Notes under the pieces: model-generated
Database searches by the model: none
The model's input: the letters and a program-made list of their open reading frames with translations, nothing else
Told to the model about the DNA's origin: nothing
NCBI GenBank assembly: GCA_022340865.1
Contig: JAJDNC010000070.1
Span: forward strand, 1 to 64,000
Source of the DNA: Gemmatimonadota bacterium
GTDB lineage: Bacteria > Gemmatimonadota > Gemmatimonadetes > Longimicrobiales > Gaopeijiaceae
Reading direction: 5' to 3'
Length of the DNA: 64,000 nt
Program-made: the position numbers and the translations under genes
In this document: one piece after another, positions 44,468 through 52,625 of the stretch
Layout: each line of letters starts with the position of its first letter
Position numbering within the stretch: position 1 is the stretch's first letter

Positions 44468-45337
44468 ATGACCGAAGACACAGGACGCAGCTTGACCCGG
44501 CACGAGTTCGACGCCGTCATACGACGGGCGGCCGAACTGGCGTCCTCGGACTCCGAGGCCGGCGAGGGAGGCCTCACGGAGACCGAGCTCTTCCGCATCG
44601 CCCGCGAGGTTGGGCTGAGCGAGGCCCACGTTCGCAGGGCGCTCTCGGAGGTGCGCGCGGGAGTGGTCCGCAGCGGGGTGATGGACCGGATCTTCGGCCC
44701 CTCCCATCTGCGCGCGACCCGCGTGGTCCCCGGCTCCGCGAAGGAGCTGGCCGCGAAGCTCGACGACTTCCTGGCGGGGACACAGCTCCTGCAGCCCGTA
44801 CGCAGGAGCCCGAATGTCCTGCAGTACCGACCGGCCCTGGATTGGGCGTCGCAGCTCGCCCGGGCCGCCAGCTTCACGTCGCGCAAGTACTACGTGGCCT
44901 CGGCGAAGGCGGTGGAAGTGCACCTCGACGCCCTGGACGAGAGCTCCACGCTGGTGGAGCTCCTCGTGGACCCGGGAACCCGCGGCGACAACGTCGCCGG
45001 AGCGGTGTTCGGCGGTGGCATCGCGGGCCTGGCTGCCGGCGGCGGCCTCGCCTTCGCGGTTCTGGCGACGGGCGGCATCTTCGCCCTCGCGGTCCCCGTG
45101 GGCGTGGTCGGGTGCGGCGCCGTCACCGGGGGCATCACCTACCTGGTGGGTGCGTCACACAAGAAGAAGCTCCTGGAGGTTCAGGCGGAGCTCGAGGGAA
45201 TCCTGGACCGCCTCGAGGCCGGCGAGTCGCTGGAGCCTCCCCCGGCGTCGTGGCGTCGCTGGGTCAAGCGGCAGTTCCACGGCGTCGCGCACGAGCTCCT
45301 CAGCCGCGAGGAGGACATCACGGACGAAGGGCTGTGA
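44468..45337 (+). CDS. Membrane protein of unknown function with N-terminal helical domain
   Basis: Predicted 289 aa. Residues 1-70 form a helical module (LTRHEFDAVIRRAAELAS, TELFRIAREVGLSEAHVRRA) resembling short SHOCT/DUF1707-like regulatory modules. Two Gly/Ala-rich membrane helices lie at about 178-225, then a basic C-terminal coil. No family recognised. The 269 bases before it, after pilT, hold no convincing gene. Confidence 0.6.
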   Translation: MTEDTGRSLTRHEFDAVIRRAAELASSDSEAGEGGLTETELFRIAREVGLSEAHVRRALSEVRAGVVRSGVMDRIFGPSHLRATRVVPGSAKELAAKLDDFLAGTQLLQPVRRSPNVLQYRPALDWASQLARAASFTSRKYYVASAKAVEVHLDALDESSTLVELLVDPGTRGDNVAGAVFGGGIAGLAAGGGLAFAVLATGGIFALAVPVGVVGCGAVTGGITYLVGASHKKKLLEVQAELEGILDRLEAGESLEPPPASWRRWVKRQFHGVAHELLSREEDITDEGL

Positions 45338-45385
45338 CGGGGATGCCGACACGCGCTTCGACAACCGGTGCCGAGGGCTGACGAG

Positions 45386-46180
45386 ATGATCATCGCCAAC
45401 CTCGAGGACCCGGTTCTCCGCGCTGCGGCGAGACATGCCGCCCGCCCCGACGAGGACGTGATCCTGGACCCGGCGCTGGCGATGGAGGCCATGGAGTCGG
45501 GGTATCCCAGGATGATGATCCGGGTCGGCTCGGGGTCGGTGGCACGGCCGTTCCTGACGCTGGAGGGGAACATCCCCACGCTGACTGTCACCCGGGCCAC
45601 CCTGGCCAGGTGGGAGGCGGAGCGGAAGGCCGAGGAGCCGGAGGCGGGCAGGGCGTGCTTCTTCGGCGGACGCCTGCGCTCGCTGGTGGAGCGTGAGGCG
45701 ACGACGGCCTCCTGGGTCGACCGCACCCTGGGAGAGCTGGGGCGGGTGGTCGGCGCGCCCCTGCCGCGGACGCTGCGGGCCTTCGGACGTCGGGTCCTGG
45801 AGTTCCCCTCCCATTACGTGGACCTCTATCCCCTGGCGGAAGCCTGCGGCGTGAGCCGGGGGGCGCTGAAGGCTCGGTTCCGGCGCAGGGATCTTCCCTC
45901 ACCCTACGGCTACCTGCGCTGGTTCCGGATGATCGCCTGCGCCTACGTCCTGTCCGACCGCGAGGTGACCATCGCGCACGCGGCAAGACGCCTGGGCTTC
46001 ACGTCGGATGGGAACCTGTGCCGTGCCATGCGCTCTCTCACCGGAATGACGCCCACCGAGGCACGCTCCCTGCAGGGTTGGACGCGCCTCCTCATCACCT
46101 TCGCGTGGACACACCTCGATGTGGGTTCCCGCGAGGCGTGGGATGAGCTGGAGGATCTGTTCATTCGGCGGGTCGCCTAG
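45386..46180 (+). CDS. HTH (AraC-like) DNA-binding protein
   Basis: Predicted 264 aa. ATG 45386 is chosen; GTG 45368 is possible. Residues ~150-240 carry an AraC-type double HTH: DLYPLAEACGVSRGALKARF and VTIAHAARRLGFTSDGNLC, then RAMRSLTGMTPTEARSL, the usual C-terminal recognition end. The N-terminal half is a REC-like remnant or ligand domain (DEDVILDPALAMEAMESGYP) without clear phosphorylation residues. Probably a transcription regulator; target unknown. Confidence 0.72.
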   Translation: MIIANLEDPVLRAAARHAARPDEDVILDPALAMEAMESGYPRMMIRVGSGSVARPFLTLEGNIPTLTVTRATLARWEAERKAEEPEAGRACFFGGRLRSLVEREATTASWVDRTLGELGRVVGAPLPRTLRAFGRRVLEFPSHYVDLYPLAEACGVSRGALKARFRRRDLPSPYGYLRWFRMIACAYVLSDREVTIAHAARRLGFTSDGNLCRAMRSLTGMTPTEARSLQGWTRLLITFAWTHLDVGSREAWDELEDLFIRRVA

Positions 46181-46208
46181 CTGGCGGGACATCTCACCGA
46201 TGGGGACG

Positions 46209-46239
46209 AAAAAACGGCCCTCCCCTGGGGGAGGACCGT
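46209..46239 (-). terminator. Intrinsic terminator of rpsU
   Basis: On the minus strand an 11-12-bp stem, ACGGTCCTCCCC with GGGGAGGGCCGT (one G-T pair), is followed by six T. It lies 23 bases past the rpsU stop and is a textbook rho-independent terminator. Confidence 0.9.
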
Positions 46240-46261
46240 CCCGGCATGGGGCTGGAGTCCC

Positions 46262-46465
46262 TCAGCGCCGGTTGCGACGCTGCCGCCGGCGTTCCCGCCG
46301 GATGGCCGCCTCGCGCTTCCGCTTCCGCTGTGCGCTGGGCTTCTCGTAGTACCGCCGCTTGCGCAGCTCGGAATACAGGCCGGACCGCTGCACCTTCCGC
46401 TTGAAGCGGCGCAGCGCGCGCTCGAGGCTCTCGTTCTCCAGGACGACCACTTCCAAGACGATCAC
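46262..46465 (-). CDS. rpsU: 30S ribosomal protein S21
   Basis: Predicted 67 aa from GTG 46465; TTG 46456 (64 aa) is an equally good start because AGGAG lies ten bases before it and only one base before the GTG. The sequence has [34 protein letters not shown] and a strongly basic Arg-rich tail, as in S21. It is a small-subunit protein that helps initiation on Shine-Dalgarno mRNAs. It is monocistronic with its own terminator. Confidence 0.93.
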   Translation of the reverse strand: MIVLEVVVLENESLERALRRFKRKVQRSGLYSELRKRRYYEKPSAQRKRKREAAIRRERRRQRRNRR

Positions 46466-46576
46466 GCTCCTCAGGTATTGGACCTTCGTCGGCGAGCTAA
46501 AAAAGCTATACCGGGGCGCGGGCAGAGGCAACGGGACCCTCAGGGTGGCACCGGGTCACGCCCACCCACGCGCCGT

Positions 46577-47260
46577 TCAGGGGAGCCGGCCCTCGCGGTG
46601 CAGCGTATGGGTGTACAGGCGGTACGCGTCGGGGCTGCCCAGGTAGTCTCGGGCCCAGACCTCGAAGGTCGGGAGCGGGAGGTGCCGTTCGATGTGCGCC
46701 ACCACCATCATGGCGAACTGCAGCCGATCCGACGTGCGGAAGTCGATACGCTCGCCTTCCAGGATCCGGTCCACGGCGACCTCGAAATCCTGTGGATCGA
46801 CCAGACAGATGAAATGGCAGACCTGGTCCAGCCGATACGAAGTGTAGAGGGAACGCAGCCGATCCAGGTCGTCCGGCGAAGGGGGCAAGCGGCCCTCCTC
46901 GCTCCAGTCCCCGGAGATCTCCCGGGCGTTCTCCGCGAGCAGCTCCCGGAAGCGCAGGCGCAGCCTGGAGGATCCCCCGCTCCCGCTTCGGCTCGTGTGG
47001 ACGGCGGAGGCGAGGAGTCCGGCCAGCAGCGGCCGCCCCAGGCCACGGGCCTTGTCGTGGATCTCGGCCTCGGAGCCTTCGATGAAGATGTCCGCGGTGC
47101 GCACGTCGTCCTCGGCGGCCTCGCCGCTTCCCGGCCGGAACGAGAAGTAGCCATGCCAGGCGCCGGCGCCCACCTCGAAGGTCACGAGGAAGCAGGACCA
47201 CGTCTCGCCCTCGTGCTCGAGGAACGCCACCGAGCGCCTGCGTTCGCGGACCGTGTGCAT
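46577..47260 (-). CDS. Two-domain protein, local paralog family (A domain then LPLPTFEVW domain)
   Basis: Predicted 227 aa from ATG 47260. The N-terminal ~75 residues (domain A) read WSCFLVTFEVGAGAWHGYFS and end with RPLLAGLLASAV. The C-terminal part holds DRLQFAMMVVAHIERHLPLPTFEVW then RDYLGSPDAYRLY (domain B). Both domains recur in the gene at 48601, in reversed order, and domain B alone at 49888. No known family or motif was recognised; small, soluble, no signal peptide. Confidence 0.7.
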   Translation of the reverse strand: MHTVRERRRSVAFLEHEGETWSCFLVTFEVGAGAWHGYFSFRPGSGEAAEDDVRTADIFIEGSEAEIHDKARGLGRPLLAGLLASAVHTSRSGSGGSSRLRLRFRELLAENAREISGDWSEEGRLPPSPDDLDRLRSLYTSYRLDQVCHFICLVDPQDFEVAVDRILEGERIDFRTSDRLQFAMMVVAHIERHLPLPTFEVWARDYLGSPDAYRLYTHTLHREGRLP

Positions 47261-47471
47261 CTCGTGGGTCGTCCGACTCCGTGGGGGGAGAACGCCGGAA
47301 GATACCGTGGCCCGGGCGTCGAGCAACCCGCTCCCCGGAATCCGGCACCGCGACACCGAACGCGATCCTTGCCCGCGCCGTAAACAGATTGTTATCGTCC
47401 TTTCGGGCTCCGTGGCAGGAGTCCGGCAGACGAAAGTCCGGCGGCGCGATGGGCCCGTCGGAGGGAAAGGC

Positions 47472-47499
47472 ACCCGGCTCAGGGCCGGGTTTCTCTTCC
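47472..47499 (+). terminator. Possible plus-strand terminator in intergenic region
   Basis: ACCCGGC pairs with GCCGGGT around TCAGG and is followed by TTCTCTTCC. No annotated + gene ends upstream of it. Two further small hairpins (GGGCTCC/GGAGTCC, and GAC-GAAA-GTC) lie just before it at about 47404-47440, so a structured + strand transcript is possible but unsupported by a clear promoter. Confidence 0.35.
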
Positions 47500-47509
47500 G
47501 CAGAACAAG

Positions 47510-47595
47510 ACGACGAAAAGAAGGGAGCGTCCCCGGCTGGCACCGGAGACGCTCCCTGAAAGACACGGGTTGGCAGCCCGAGCTTCCTCATCACC
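47510..47595 (-). ncRNA. Candidate small RNA or attenuator leader
   Basis: On the minus strand TTGACA (47631-47626), an 18-base spacer and TAGCTT (47607-47602) form a promoter. About 35-40 bases after the expected start, a perfect 14-bp hairpin (47556-47523, loop TGCCAG) ends in TTCTTTTC. This predicts an ~85-nt transcript with its own promoter and terminator. It points to the gene starting at 47260, so it could instead be a terminated leader that controls that gene. No Rfam family recognised. Confidence 0.5.
47523..47556 (-). terminator. Strong intrinsic terminator, minus strand
   Basis: GGGAGCGTCTCCGG pairs fully (one G-T) with CCGGGGACGCTCCC around a six-base loop and is followed by TTCTTTTC on the minus strand. 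It has no annotated gene immediately upstream, which is why a small RNA or attenuator is proposed. Confidence 0.75.
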
Positions 47596-47708
47596 GAGGC
47601 CAAGCTACTCGGACCGCCGGACGGGTGTCAAGATCGGTGTGTGCCCGTCCACCGACCCGGTGTCGGCTCAACGTCCCGCGCGGGGCGCGACATTCGGTGG
47701 AGAGACGA

Positions 47709-48599
47709 ATGGATCCGAGCATGCTGACCCACACGCTTCCCGAAGCCATGGGCGACGTCCCGGGCGTGTGTGAGCTGCCCCTGACGCGTGCCGTCGTTCA
47801 GTACCGCGACGTTCACGAGATGGACACCCCGGGGGGCAGGATAGAGGACATCGGCCTCGCACTGGTGGTCGAGGGCCGCTACCCCTCCTCGGCGGAGTCG
47901 CTGGACCTGGGAAGCGGCGAGCTCAAGGTCCTGGACCTCAGCACCGAGCTGGTGGTGCTCGATTGGGTGTACGAGCCCACCCTGGATCACGTGCGTGTGC
48001 TGCTCAGGTCCGTCGCCGCCGATGCCGAAGCTGCGCCGGCGCTCCGTCAGTACGGTCTGCGCCTGGGACTGCGGATCCTCGAGAGGGTGGGCTTCGGGCC
48101 TCTCACCCGTCCCACGTTCCTCCGCATCGGCTTTCGGGACGTGTGCCGGGACCTCGACCTCCACGAGGGGACGTCCATCCGCATCGTCATGGGTCCCGGC
48201 CGACTCACGCGGGCCCACCTCGACTACGACCTCTGCGCCCTGGTCTTCCGCACGGCCTTCCAGGAGCCCGACGCCCAACTCGAGCATGCTCTCCTCGAGT
48301 CCTTTCCCACCGGGGAGCTGCGGCGCCTCGTCCCGGTCGCGCCCGCCGACGCTCTCGCCTATCAGGTGCGCCTGCCCTATCCGGAGACGCTCGCGGAAGC
48401 TCGCCAGAGCCTGGCCGCCATGCGGCGCGGGCTCGCGGCGCTCATGGCGCGCTTCGAGCCGGAACGGTTCCGTGCGGTGGATCGGCTGCTGAACACCTTC
48501 GGTGTGCGGGAAACGCTGGCTGGCCTTCGCATGCGGGATCCCGGAATCCACCCGGTACGCATCGCTCCGTTCGTGCCCGGCTCCGTGACGGTGCACTGA
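47709..48599 (+). CDS. Conserved-looking protein of unknown function
   Basis: Predicted 296 aa from ATG 47709, leaving 448 bases of intergenic DNA to the divergent gene at 47260, described by the small-RNA and terminator entries. The protein begins with acidic beta-rich sequence (VEGRYPSSAESLDLGSGELK) and ends helical with RQSLAAMRRGLAALMARFEPERF. No signal peptide, helix or motif recognised. The next gene starts two bases after its stop, so they form an operon. Confidence 0.55.
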   Translation: MDPSMLTHTLPEAMGDVPGVCELPLTRAVVQYRDVHEMDTPGGRIEDIGLALVVEGRYPSSAESLDLGSGELKVLDLSTELVVLDWVYEPTLDHVRVLLRSVAADAEAAPALRQYGLRLGLRILERVGFGPLTRPTFLRIGFRDVCRDLDLHEGTSIRIVMGPGRLTRAHLDYDLCALVFRTAFQEPDAQLEHALLESFPTGELRRLVPVAPADALAYQVRLPYPETLAEARQSLAAMRRGLAALMARFEPERFRAVDRLLNTFGVRETLAGLRMRDPGIHPVRIAPFVPGSVTVH

Positions 48600-48600
48600 G

Positions 48601-49188
48601 GTGGTCCAGGTCGATCTGCCGGTGAACGAAACCGCGCGGAGCACGGCCGTCGATCTCGCGGAGCTGCGTCTACGCTATGGGTCGTACCGGCGGCGGCAGG
48701 CAGCGCGGCTCGTGCAGATCCTCCCTCGCGACGCGGTGAGGCCACTGTACCGGAGGGCGCGCGAAACGGCTCGCCGGGACAGCCAGATGGATATGCTCGT
48801 GGAGGATCCGTTGGCGCTCCTCGTGGAGTACTGCGAGCGACTGCTGCCGCTGCCTACGTTCGAGCTCTGGTGCGAGGATCTCGCGCGCAATCCCGAGGCT
48901 CATCTCAGCGATCTGGACGAGTCTCCCGGCGGCCCGACCTTCGACGCGCCGTCGACGATGGCGGCTCGGAGCCTCACGTATGCCGGACGAGGGTGGACGG
49001 CCCGCTTGTGCGCGTTCCGCGACGATGCGTTCTGGCGTGGCTACATCACGTTCGAAGACGTCGGTCGCGGGCACGTCCATCGGACGGGCAGCATCTTCTG
49101 CGAGCACGACCCCGGTGAGCTCCGCAGACGCTTCCTCTCGTTCGAATCACCCGCCCTGGAGGCGTTCCTGCGCTCCGCTCTTCCCTGA
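48601..49188 (+). CDS. Paralog with swapped domain order (LPLPTFELW domain then A domain)
   Basis: Predicted 195 aa from GTG 48601. Domain B comes first (VEYCERLLPLPTFELWCEDL, near residues 75-95). Domain A follows (LTYAGRGWTARLCAFRDDAF, WRGYITFEDVGRG, RTGSIFCEHDPGELRRR, ALEAFLRSAL). The gene at 46577 has the same two domains in the opposite order. Function unknown. Downstream lies the AT-rich regulatory region. Confidence 0.65.
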   Translation: MVQVDLPVNETARSTAVDLAELRLRYGSYRRRQAARLVQILPRDAVRPLYRRARETARRDSQMDMLVEDPLALLVEYCERLLPLPTFELWCEDLARNPEAHLSDLDESPGGPTFDAPSTMAARSLTYAGRGWTARLCAFRDDAFWRGYITFEDVGRGHVHRTGSIFCEHDPGELRRRFLSFESPALEAFLRSALP

Positions 49189-49330
49189 CCGTTTTTTTGC
49201 AAAAAATCGGTAACGGGAACGTGCATGGTCACCACGGAGGAGACCGGCCAAAACTCCACGATTCATCAGGGTTTTCGCCTGCGCGAGCCGCGAGGGCTCA
49301 AGCCGTGACGCCCTGGAGGAACACCTGGTT

Positions 49331-49353
49331 TTACAAAAATCGACGTTTTGTAA
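49331..49353. promoter_or_regulatory. Inverted-repeat operator candidate
   Basis: TTACAAAA and TTTTGTAA are exact inverted arms around ATCGACG. The site lies five bases upstream of the -35 element, a position suited to an activator or repressor dimer. The cognate regulator is unknown. Confidence 0.5.
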
Positions 49354-49357
49354 GTTA

Positions 49358-49385
49358 TTGTGGGACAACAAGTTGCTGATATAAT
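49358..49385 (+). promoter_or_regulatory. Sigma70-like promoter (TATAAT) in AT-rich region
   Basis: TTGTGG (49358-49363), a 16-base spacer and a perfect TATAAT (49380-49385). The predicted transcript has a ~170-base leader before the 69-codon ORF at 49564, carrying two or three GCGCAC repeats. The perfect -10 is rare in this GC-rich window. Confidence 0.6.
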
Positions 49386-49563
49386 GCGTGCTTCTGGATG
49401 TGCCCGCAAAAGGGTTGCGCACCCCGCGGTCGGGTCTTAAGATGGTGCGCACGTCGACGCGACCAACTCCTTCCTTCCGAGGAGTGCGCACGATCTTTCG
49501 TTGCGCGTCCGGTGCCCTGAAAGTGTAACGTTTTACCCTTTGAAGAATGGGTGAGGTGCAGGT

Positions 49564-49773
49564 ATGTGGGAGACGTGCTCCGTGCAGCTCAACGTGCGCT
49601 TGCCTCGCGACGTCGCTGCTCAGGCCGAGGAGGTGCAGAAGACGGATCCCGAGTTCCTGAGTCGCGTTGTGCTGTACGGTCTCACCAGGCGGTCCATCTA
49701 CAGGCACCTGCGTGAGCGCAACGAGGCAACCCCTCCCGCTCCCAGCACGGAGATGCCGGCGACGACACGCTGA
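49564..49773 (+). CDS. Small ribbon-helix-helix-like protein
   Basis: Predicted 69 aa. SVQLNVRLPRDVAAQAEEV followed by a polar helix and SRVVLYGLTRRSIYRHL has the beta-strand plus two-helix pattern of CopG/Arc-type DNA-binding proteins, although the match is short. A GAGGTG site precedes the ATG. It may bind the palindromes in its own long leader region. The 114 bases after it contain nothing clear until the next gene. Confidence 0.5.
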   Translation: MWETCSVQLNVRLPRDVAAQAEEVQKTDPEFLSRVVLYGLTRRSIYRHLRERNEATPPAPSTEMPATTR

Positions 49774-49887
49774 AAGCTTGCGCTTCCGGCCCCTTCGAGT
49801 CATAGCTTCTGCGCGCGCCGGGTCCCCGGTGACACGACGCGCCCGGCGATTCGGAGGGGTTTTTCACGTGTATCCGGAGGGTGGCCC

Positions 49888-50220
49888 GTGGGCGCAGGGG
49901 AGGCGGGCTCCGAGGAGCCGCTCGAAGTCCTGCGTGCGAAGTACCTGGACTACTGCTCGGCCCAAGTGGCGGACTTGCTCCTCTACCTGAGCCCGGACGA
50001 GATATACCTGCTGGCCCAGCGTGCCCATCGTGAGGGAGGTGGTGGTGGGGATCTCTCCTATGCGGAGATGGTGCACATTGCCACGGACTGGCTCTCGCGG
50101 AAGCTCGCGTTGCCCCCCTTCGACGTCTGGGCGGAAGACTACCGACAACATCCGGACAGCTACGAGGAATACCTCATGGGCCTCTGGGAGAGCGAGGCGG
50201 ATGTGCCGGAGGAGTCGTAG
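49888..50220 (+). CDS. Single-domain paralog of the LPLPTFEVW family
   Basis: Predicted 110 aa from GTG 49888 with GGAGGG six bases upstream. The C-terminal half is domain B: VHIATDWLSRKLALPPFDVW then AEDYRQHPDSYEEYLMGLW. It lacks domain A present in the genes at 46577 and 48601. Acidic, soluble, function unknown. It is followed after 38 bases by a cytochrome gene. Confidence 0.65.
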   Translation: MGAGEAGSEEPLEVLRAKYLDYCSAQVADLLLYLSPDEIYLLAQRAHREGGGGGDLSYAEMVHIATDWLSRKLALPPFDVWAEDYRQHPDSYEEYLMGLWESEADVPEES

Positions 50221-50258
50221 GAACCATCCCCATTGGCGTCACCCGCGTCTGACCTAAA

Positions 50259-51170
50259 GTGAAGATTCTGAGAATTCTCATCGGGCTCCTGGCGGGCCTG
50301 TTGGTGGCGGCCGCCCTCGCCATGGTGGTCGTCTATGTGGTCACCAACCGACACCTGAACAAGACCTACAGAGTCGAGGTGCCCCACATCGTCACGTCCG
50401 ACGACTCCGTGACCTTGGCCCGAGGCCGTCACGTCGCCGAGATCCGGGGATGCACCCAGTGCCACAATCCCGACCTCGGGGGGCACGTCGTCATCGACGC
50501 CATGCCGCTGCTCGGCCGGATCATGTCGGCGAACCTCACGTCGGGGCGCAACGGTGTAGCGGCGCAGTACAAGTCCGACGAGGACTGGGTGCGCGCCATC
50601 CGCGACGGCGTCCGTCCCGACGGCAAGCCTCTCGTGTTCATGCCGTCGTACGAGTACCGATCCATCGGGCCGGCGGACCTGGGCGCCCTGGTGAGCTACC
50701 TCAAGTCGGCGAAGCCGGTGGCCTCCCCTCCGCTGAAGGAGACCATCGGCCCCCTGGCCCGGGTGCTGTACCTCCTGGGGCGCTTCCCGCTCATCCCCGC
50801 GGAGATGATCAACCACACGGACCGGACGTTCACCGAGCCCCAGCCCGGTGAGACCGTCGCGTACGGTCGCTACCTGGCCGGTCCCTGCGCCGGATGCCAC
50901 GGCCGGCACTTCTCCGGTGGCAAGGTGCCGGGCACGCCGCCGGGCTGGCCGTTGGCCGCCAACCTCACGCCCGACTCGGCGACGGGGCTGGGCTCGTGGA
51001 ACTACGCGCAGTTCTCCTCGTTCTTCGACACGGGCAGGACGCCGGACGGTCGACAGGTGGACCCGAAGGTCATGCCGTGGCCGGTGGTGCGCGCCATGAC
51101 CGACAGCGAACGGCGCGCCCTCTGGGAGTTCCTCCGCTCGCTGCCGGCGCAGCCGAAGGGGAGTGGGTGA
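50259..51170 (+). CDS. Membrane-anchored di-heme cytochrome c
   Basis: Predicted 303 aa from GTG 50259. An uncleaved N-terminal helix (residues 5-28) is followed by two heme sites, CTQCH near residue 65 and CAGCH near 210, each in a mono-heme c domain. MSANLT and a late MPWPVVRAMTD could supply axial Met. This arrangement fits periplasmic electron carriers anchored to the inner membrane, similar to alcohol-dehydrogenase-associated cytochromes. No dehydrogenase lies adjacent. Confidence 0.85.
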   Translation: MKILRILIGLLAGLLVAAALAMVVVYVVTNRHLNKTYRVEVPHIVTSDDSVTLARGRHVAEIRGCTQCHNPDLGGHVVIDAMPLLGRIMSANLTSGRNGVAAQYKSDEDWVRAIRDGVRPDGKPLVFMPSYEYRSIGPADLGALVSYLKSAKPVASPPLKETIGPLARVLYLLGRFPLIPAEMINHTDRTFTEPQPGETVAYGRYLAGPCAGCHGRHFSGGKVPGTPPGWPLAANLTPDSATGLGSWNYAQFSSFFDTGRTPDGRQVDPKVMPWPVVRAMTDSERRALWEFLRSLPAQPKGSG

Positions 51171-51201
51171 GCCGGGTTCTCGGCGGTGTCGAGCTGGAAA
51201 T

Positions 51202-51657
51202 CTAGAAGGGCAGATCGTCGTCGGCGCTGCCGCCGCCCGACGGCTCGGAGCCGCCACCACCCCGGTTGAAGCCGCCGCCGCTTCCGTAGTCGCCACCGCC
51301 GCTGTAGCCACCGCCACCGGCGCCGCCGGAGCCCAGCATCAGCAGCTCGTTGACGACGATGTCCGTCCAGTAGCGCGTGCCACCCTGGTCGTCCTGGGTC
51401 TGGGAGTACTCGACGCGTCCCTCCACGTAGAGCCGGTCTCCCTTGTGCACCCACTGCTCCACGATATCCACCAGCCGTCCGAATACGGTGAGGCGGTGCC
51501 ACTCGGTCTTCTCCTGCTGTTGCCCGGACCGATCGGACCAGCTCCGGTTCGTGGCCAGCGAGAGCTTGGCGACGCGGGCGCCCGAGGACGTCGCCCGGAT
51601 CTCCGGGTCGTTCCCGACGTTGCCGATGAGCATGACCTTGTTCAGCGACCGACTCAT
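51202..51657 (-). CDS. ssb: Single-stranded DNA-binding protein
   Basis: Predicted 151 aa. The OB-fold starts SRSLNKVMLIGNVGNDPEIR and contains FGRLVDIVEQWVHKGDRLYVEGRVEY. A Gly-rich linker leads to the acidic tail DDDLPF, which recruits replication and repair partners. It binds ssDNA during replication, recombination and repair. It is divergent from the enoyl-CoA hydratase gene and near recF-gyrB. Confidence 0.95.
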   Translation of the reverse strand: MSRSLNKVMLIGNVGNDPEIRATSSGARVAKLSLATNRSWSDRSGQQQEKTEWHRLTVFGRLVDIVEQWVHKGDRLYVEGRVEYSQTQDDQGGTRYWTDIVVNELLMLGSGGAGGGGYSGGGDYGSGGGFNRGGGGSEPSGGGSADDDLPF

Positions 51658-51839
51658 GAGAGAAGAGCTCCTGGTGTGTGACCCGCTCGGGGTACGGTGT
51701 GAGAGGACCGGAGGCCGGGCGTCGCGGCCCTGGAAGGGCCTAAGCTAAGCCCCGCCCGGGCGTTTTTCCATTGTCTCCCGGGACGCTATCTTGCGTCGAT
51801 CCGAACACCTTCTCCGCATGCGACTCCACGGTCCCCATC

Positions 51840-52625
51840 ATGACCGACCTGACCTACATCCGTGTCGAGTGGGACAACGAGCTGGCCGTCGTCGTCGTCG
51901 ACCGCCAGGACAAGCTGAACGCTCTGAACGCCGAGCTGATCTCGGAGCTGGGCGAGGTCTTCGATGGCCTCAGGGCCGACGACAACGTGCGCGGCGTGAT
52001 TCTCACCGGCGCGGGTGAGAAGGCCTTCGTCGCGGGCGCCGACATCGCCGAGCTCGCCAAGATGGACTCCCTGGGGGGCGTGAGGGTCAGCCGCCACGGC
52101 CAGGAGGTGTTCCGGGACATCGAGCGGTTCCCCAAGCCCGTGCTGGCCGCCGTGGGAGGGTATGCGCTGGGCGGAGGCTGTGAGCTCGCGCTGGCCTGTC
52201 ACCTGCGGATCGCGAGCGAGAACGCGCGCTTCGGCTTTCCCGAGGTGGGCCTGGGGATCATCCCCGGGTACGGAGGCACCATTCGCCTCGCCCGGCTCAT
52301 CGGGCTGGGCCGGGCCGTGGAGCTCTTGCTGACGGCCGACATGGTGGGGGCGGAACGGGCCGCCGAGATCGGGCTGGTCTCGGCGGTGGTGCCCCGGGCC
52401 GAGCTCCTGGAGCGTGCGAAGGTGCTGCTCCGGAAGGTGACGAAGAACGGGCCGGTGGCCGTGCGCATGGCCCTGGAGTCCATCTACCGGGGGGTGGACA
52501 CCTCCACCTCCGAGGCCCTGGACTTCGAGGCCTCGCTCTTCGGTCTGCTGGCTTCAACGGAGGACCTGAAGGAGGGGATGTCGGCCTTCCTGGAGAAGCG
52601 CAAGCCCGACTTCAAGGGGCGCTGA
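51840..52625 (+). CDS. Enoyl-CoA hydratase/isomerase family protein
   Basis: Predicted 261 aa from ATG 51840. Crotonase-fold motifs: LNALNAELISELGEVFD, FVAGADIAEL (oxyanion hole), VGGYALGGGCELALACHLRI and FGFPEVGLGIIPGYGGTIRL with the two catalytic Glu positions. It hydrates trans-2-enoyl-CoA in fatty acid oxidation or related pathways. It stands alone; the 271 bases after it lead to recF and hold no recognisable origin sequence. Confidence 0.9.
   Translation: MTDLTYIRVEWDNELAVVVVDRQDKLNALNAELISELGEVFDGLRADDNVRGVILTGAGEKAFVAGADIAELAKMDSLGGVRVSRHGQEVFRDIERFPKPVLAAVGGYALGGGCELALACHLRIASENARFGFPEVGLGIIPGYGGTIRLARLIGLGRAVELLLTADMVGAERAAEIGLVSAVVPRAELLERAKVLLRKVTKNGPVAVRMALESIYRGVDTSTSEALDFEASLFGLLASTEDLKEGMSAFLEKRKPDFKGR

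Larger units (their letters stand above)
49189..49563. other. AT-rich intergenic region with palindromes and repeats
   Basis: This 375-bp stretch is much more AT-rich than its neighbours. It holds T7/A6 near-palindrome CCGTTTTTTTGC/AAAAAATCGG (49191-49213), the perfect repeat TTACAAAA-N7-TTTTGTAA, a sigma70-like promoter and three copies of GCGCAC at 49417, 49447 and 49486. No gene longer than a few codons fits. It probably regulates the small gene at 49564. Confidence 0.6.

Noticed and set aside
44345-44923. Minus-strand ORF ending ELMEHDE between pilT and the membrane protein
   Set aside because: Mostly antisense to the membrane protein gene at 44468; the end looks protein-like but there is no start site or family evidence.
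46506-47603. Long minus-strand ORF over the paralog gene and intergenic region
   Set aside because: Its translation is low-complexity and shares no domain with neighbours; the 46577-47260 frame carries the conserved domain.
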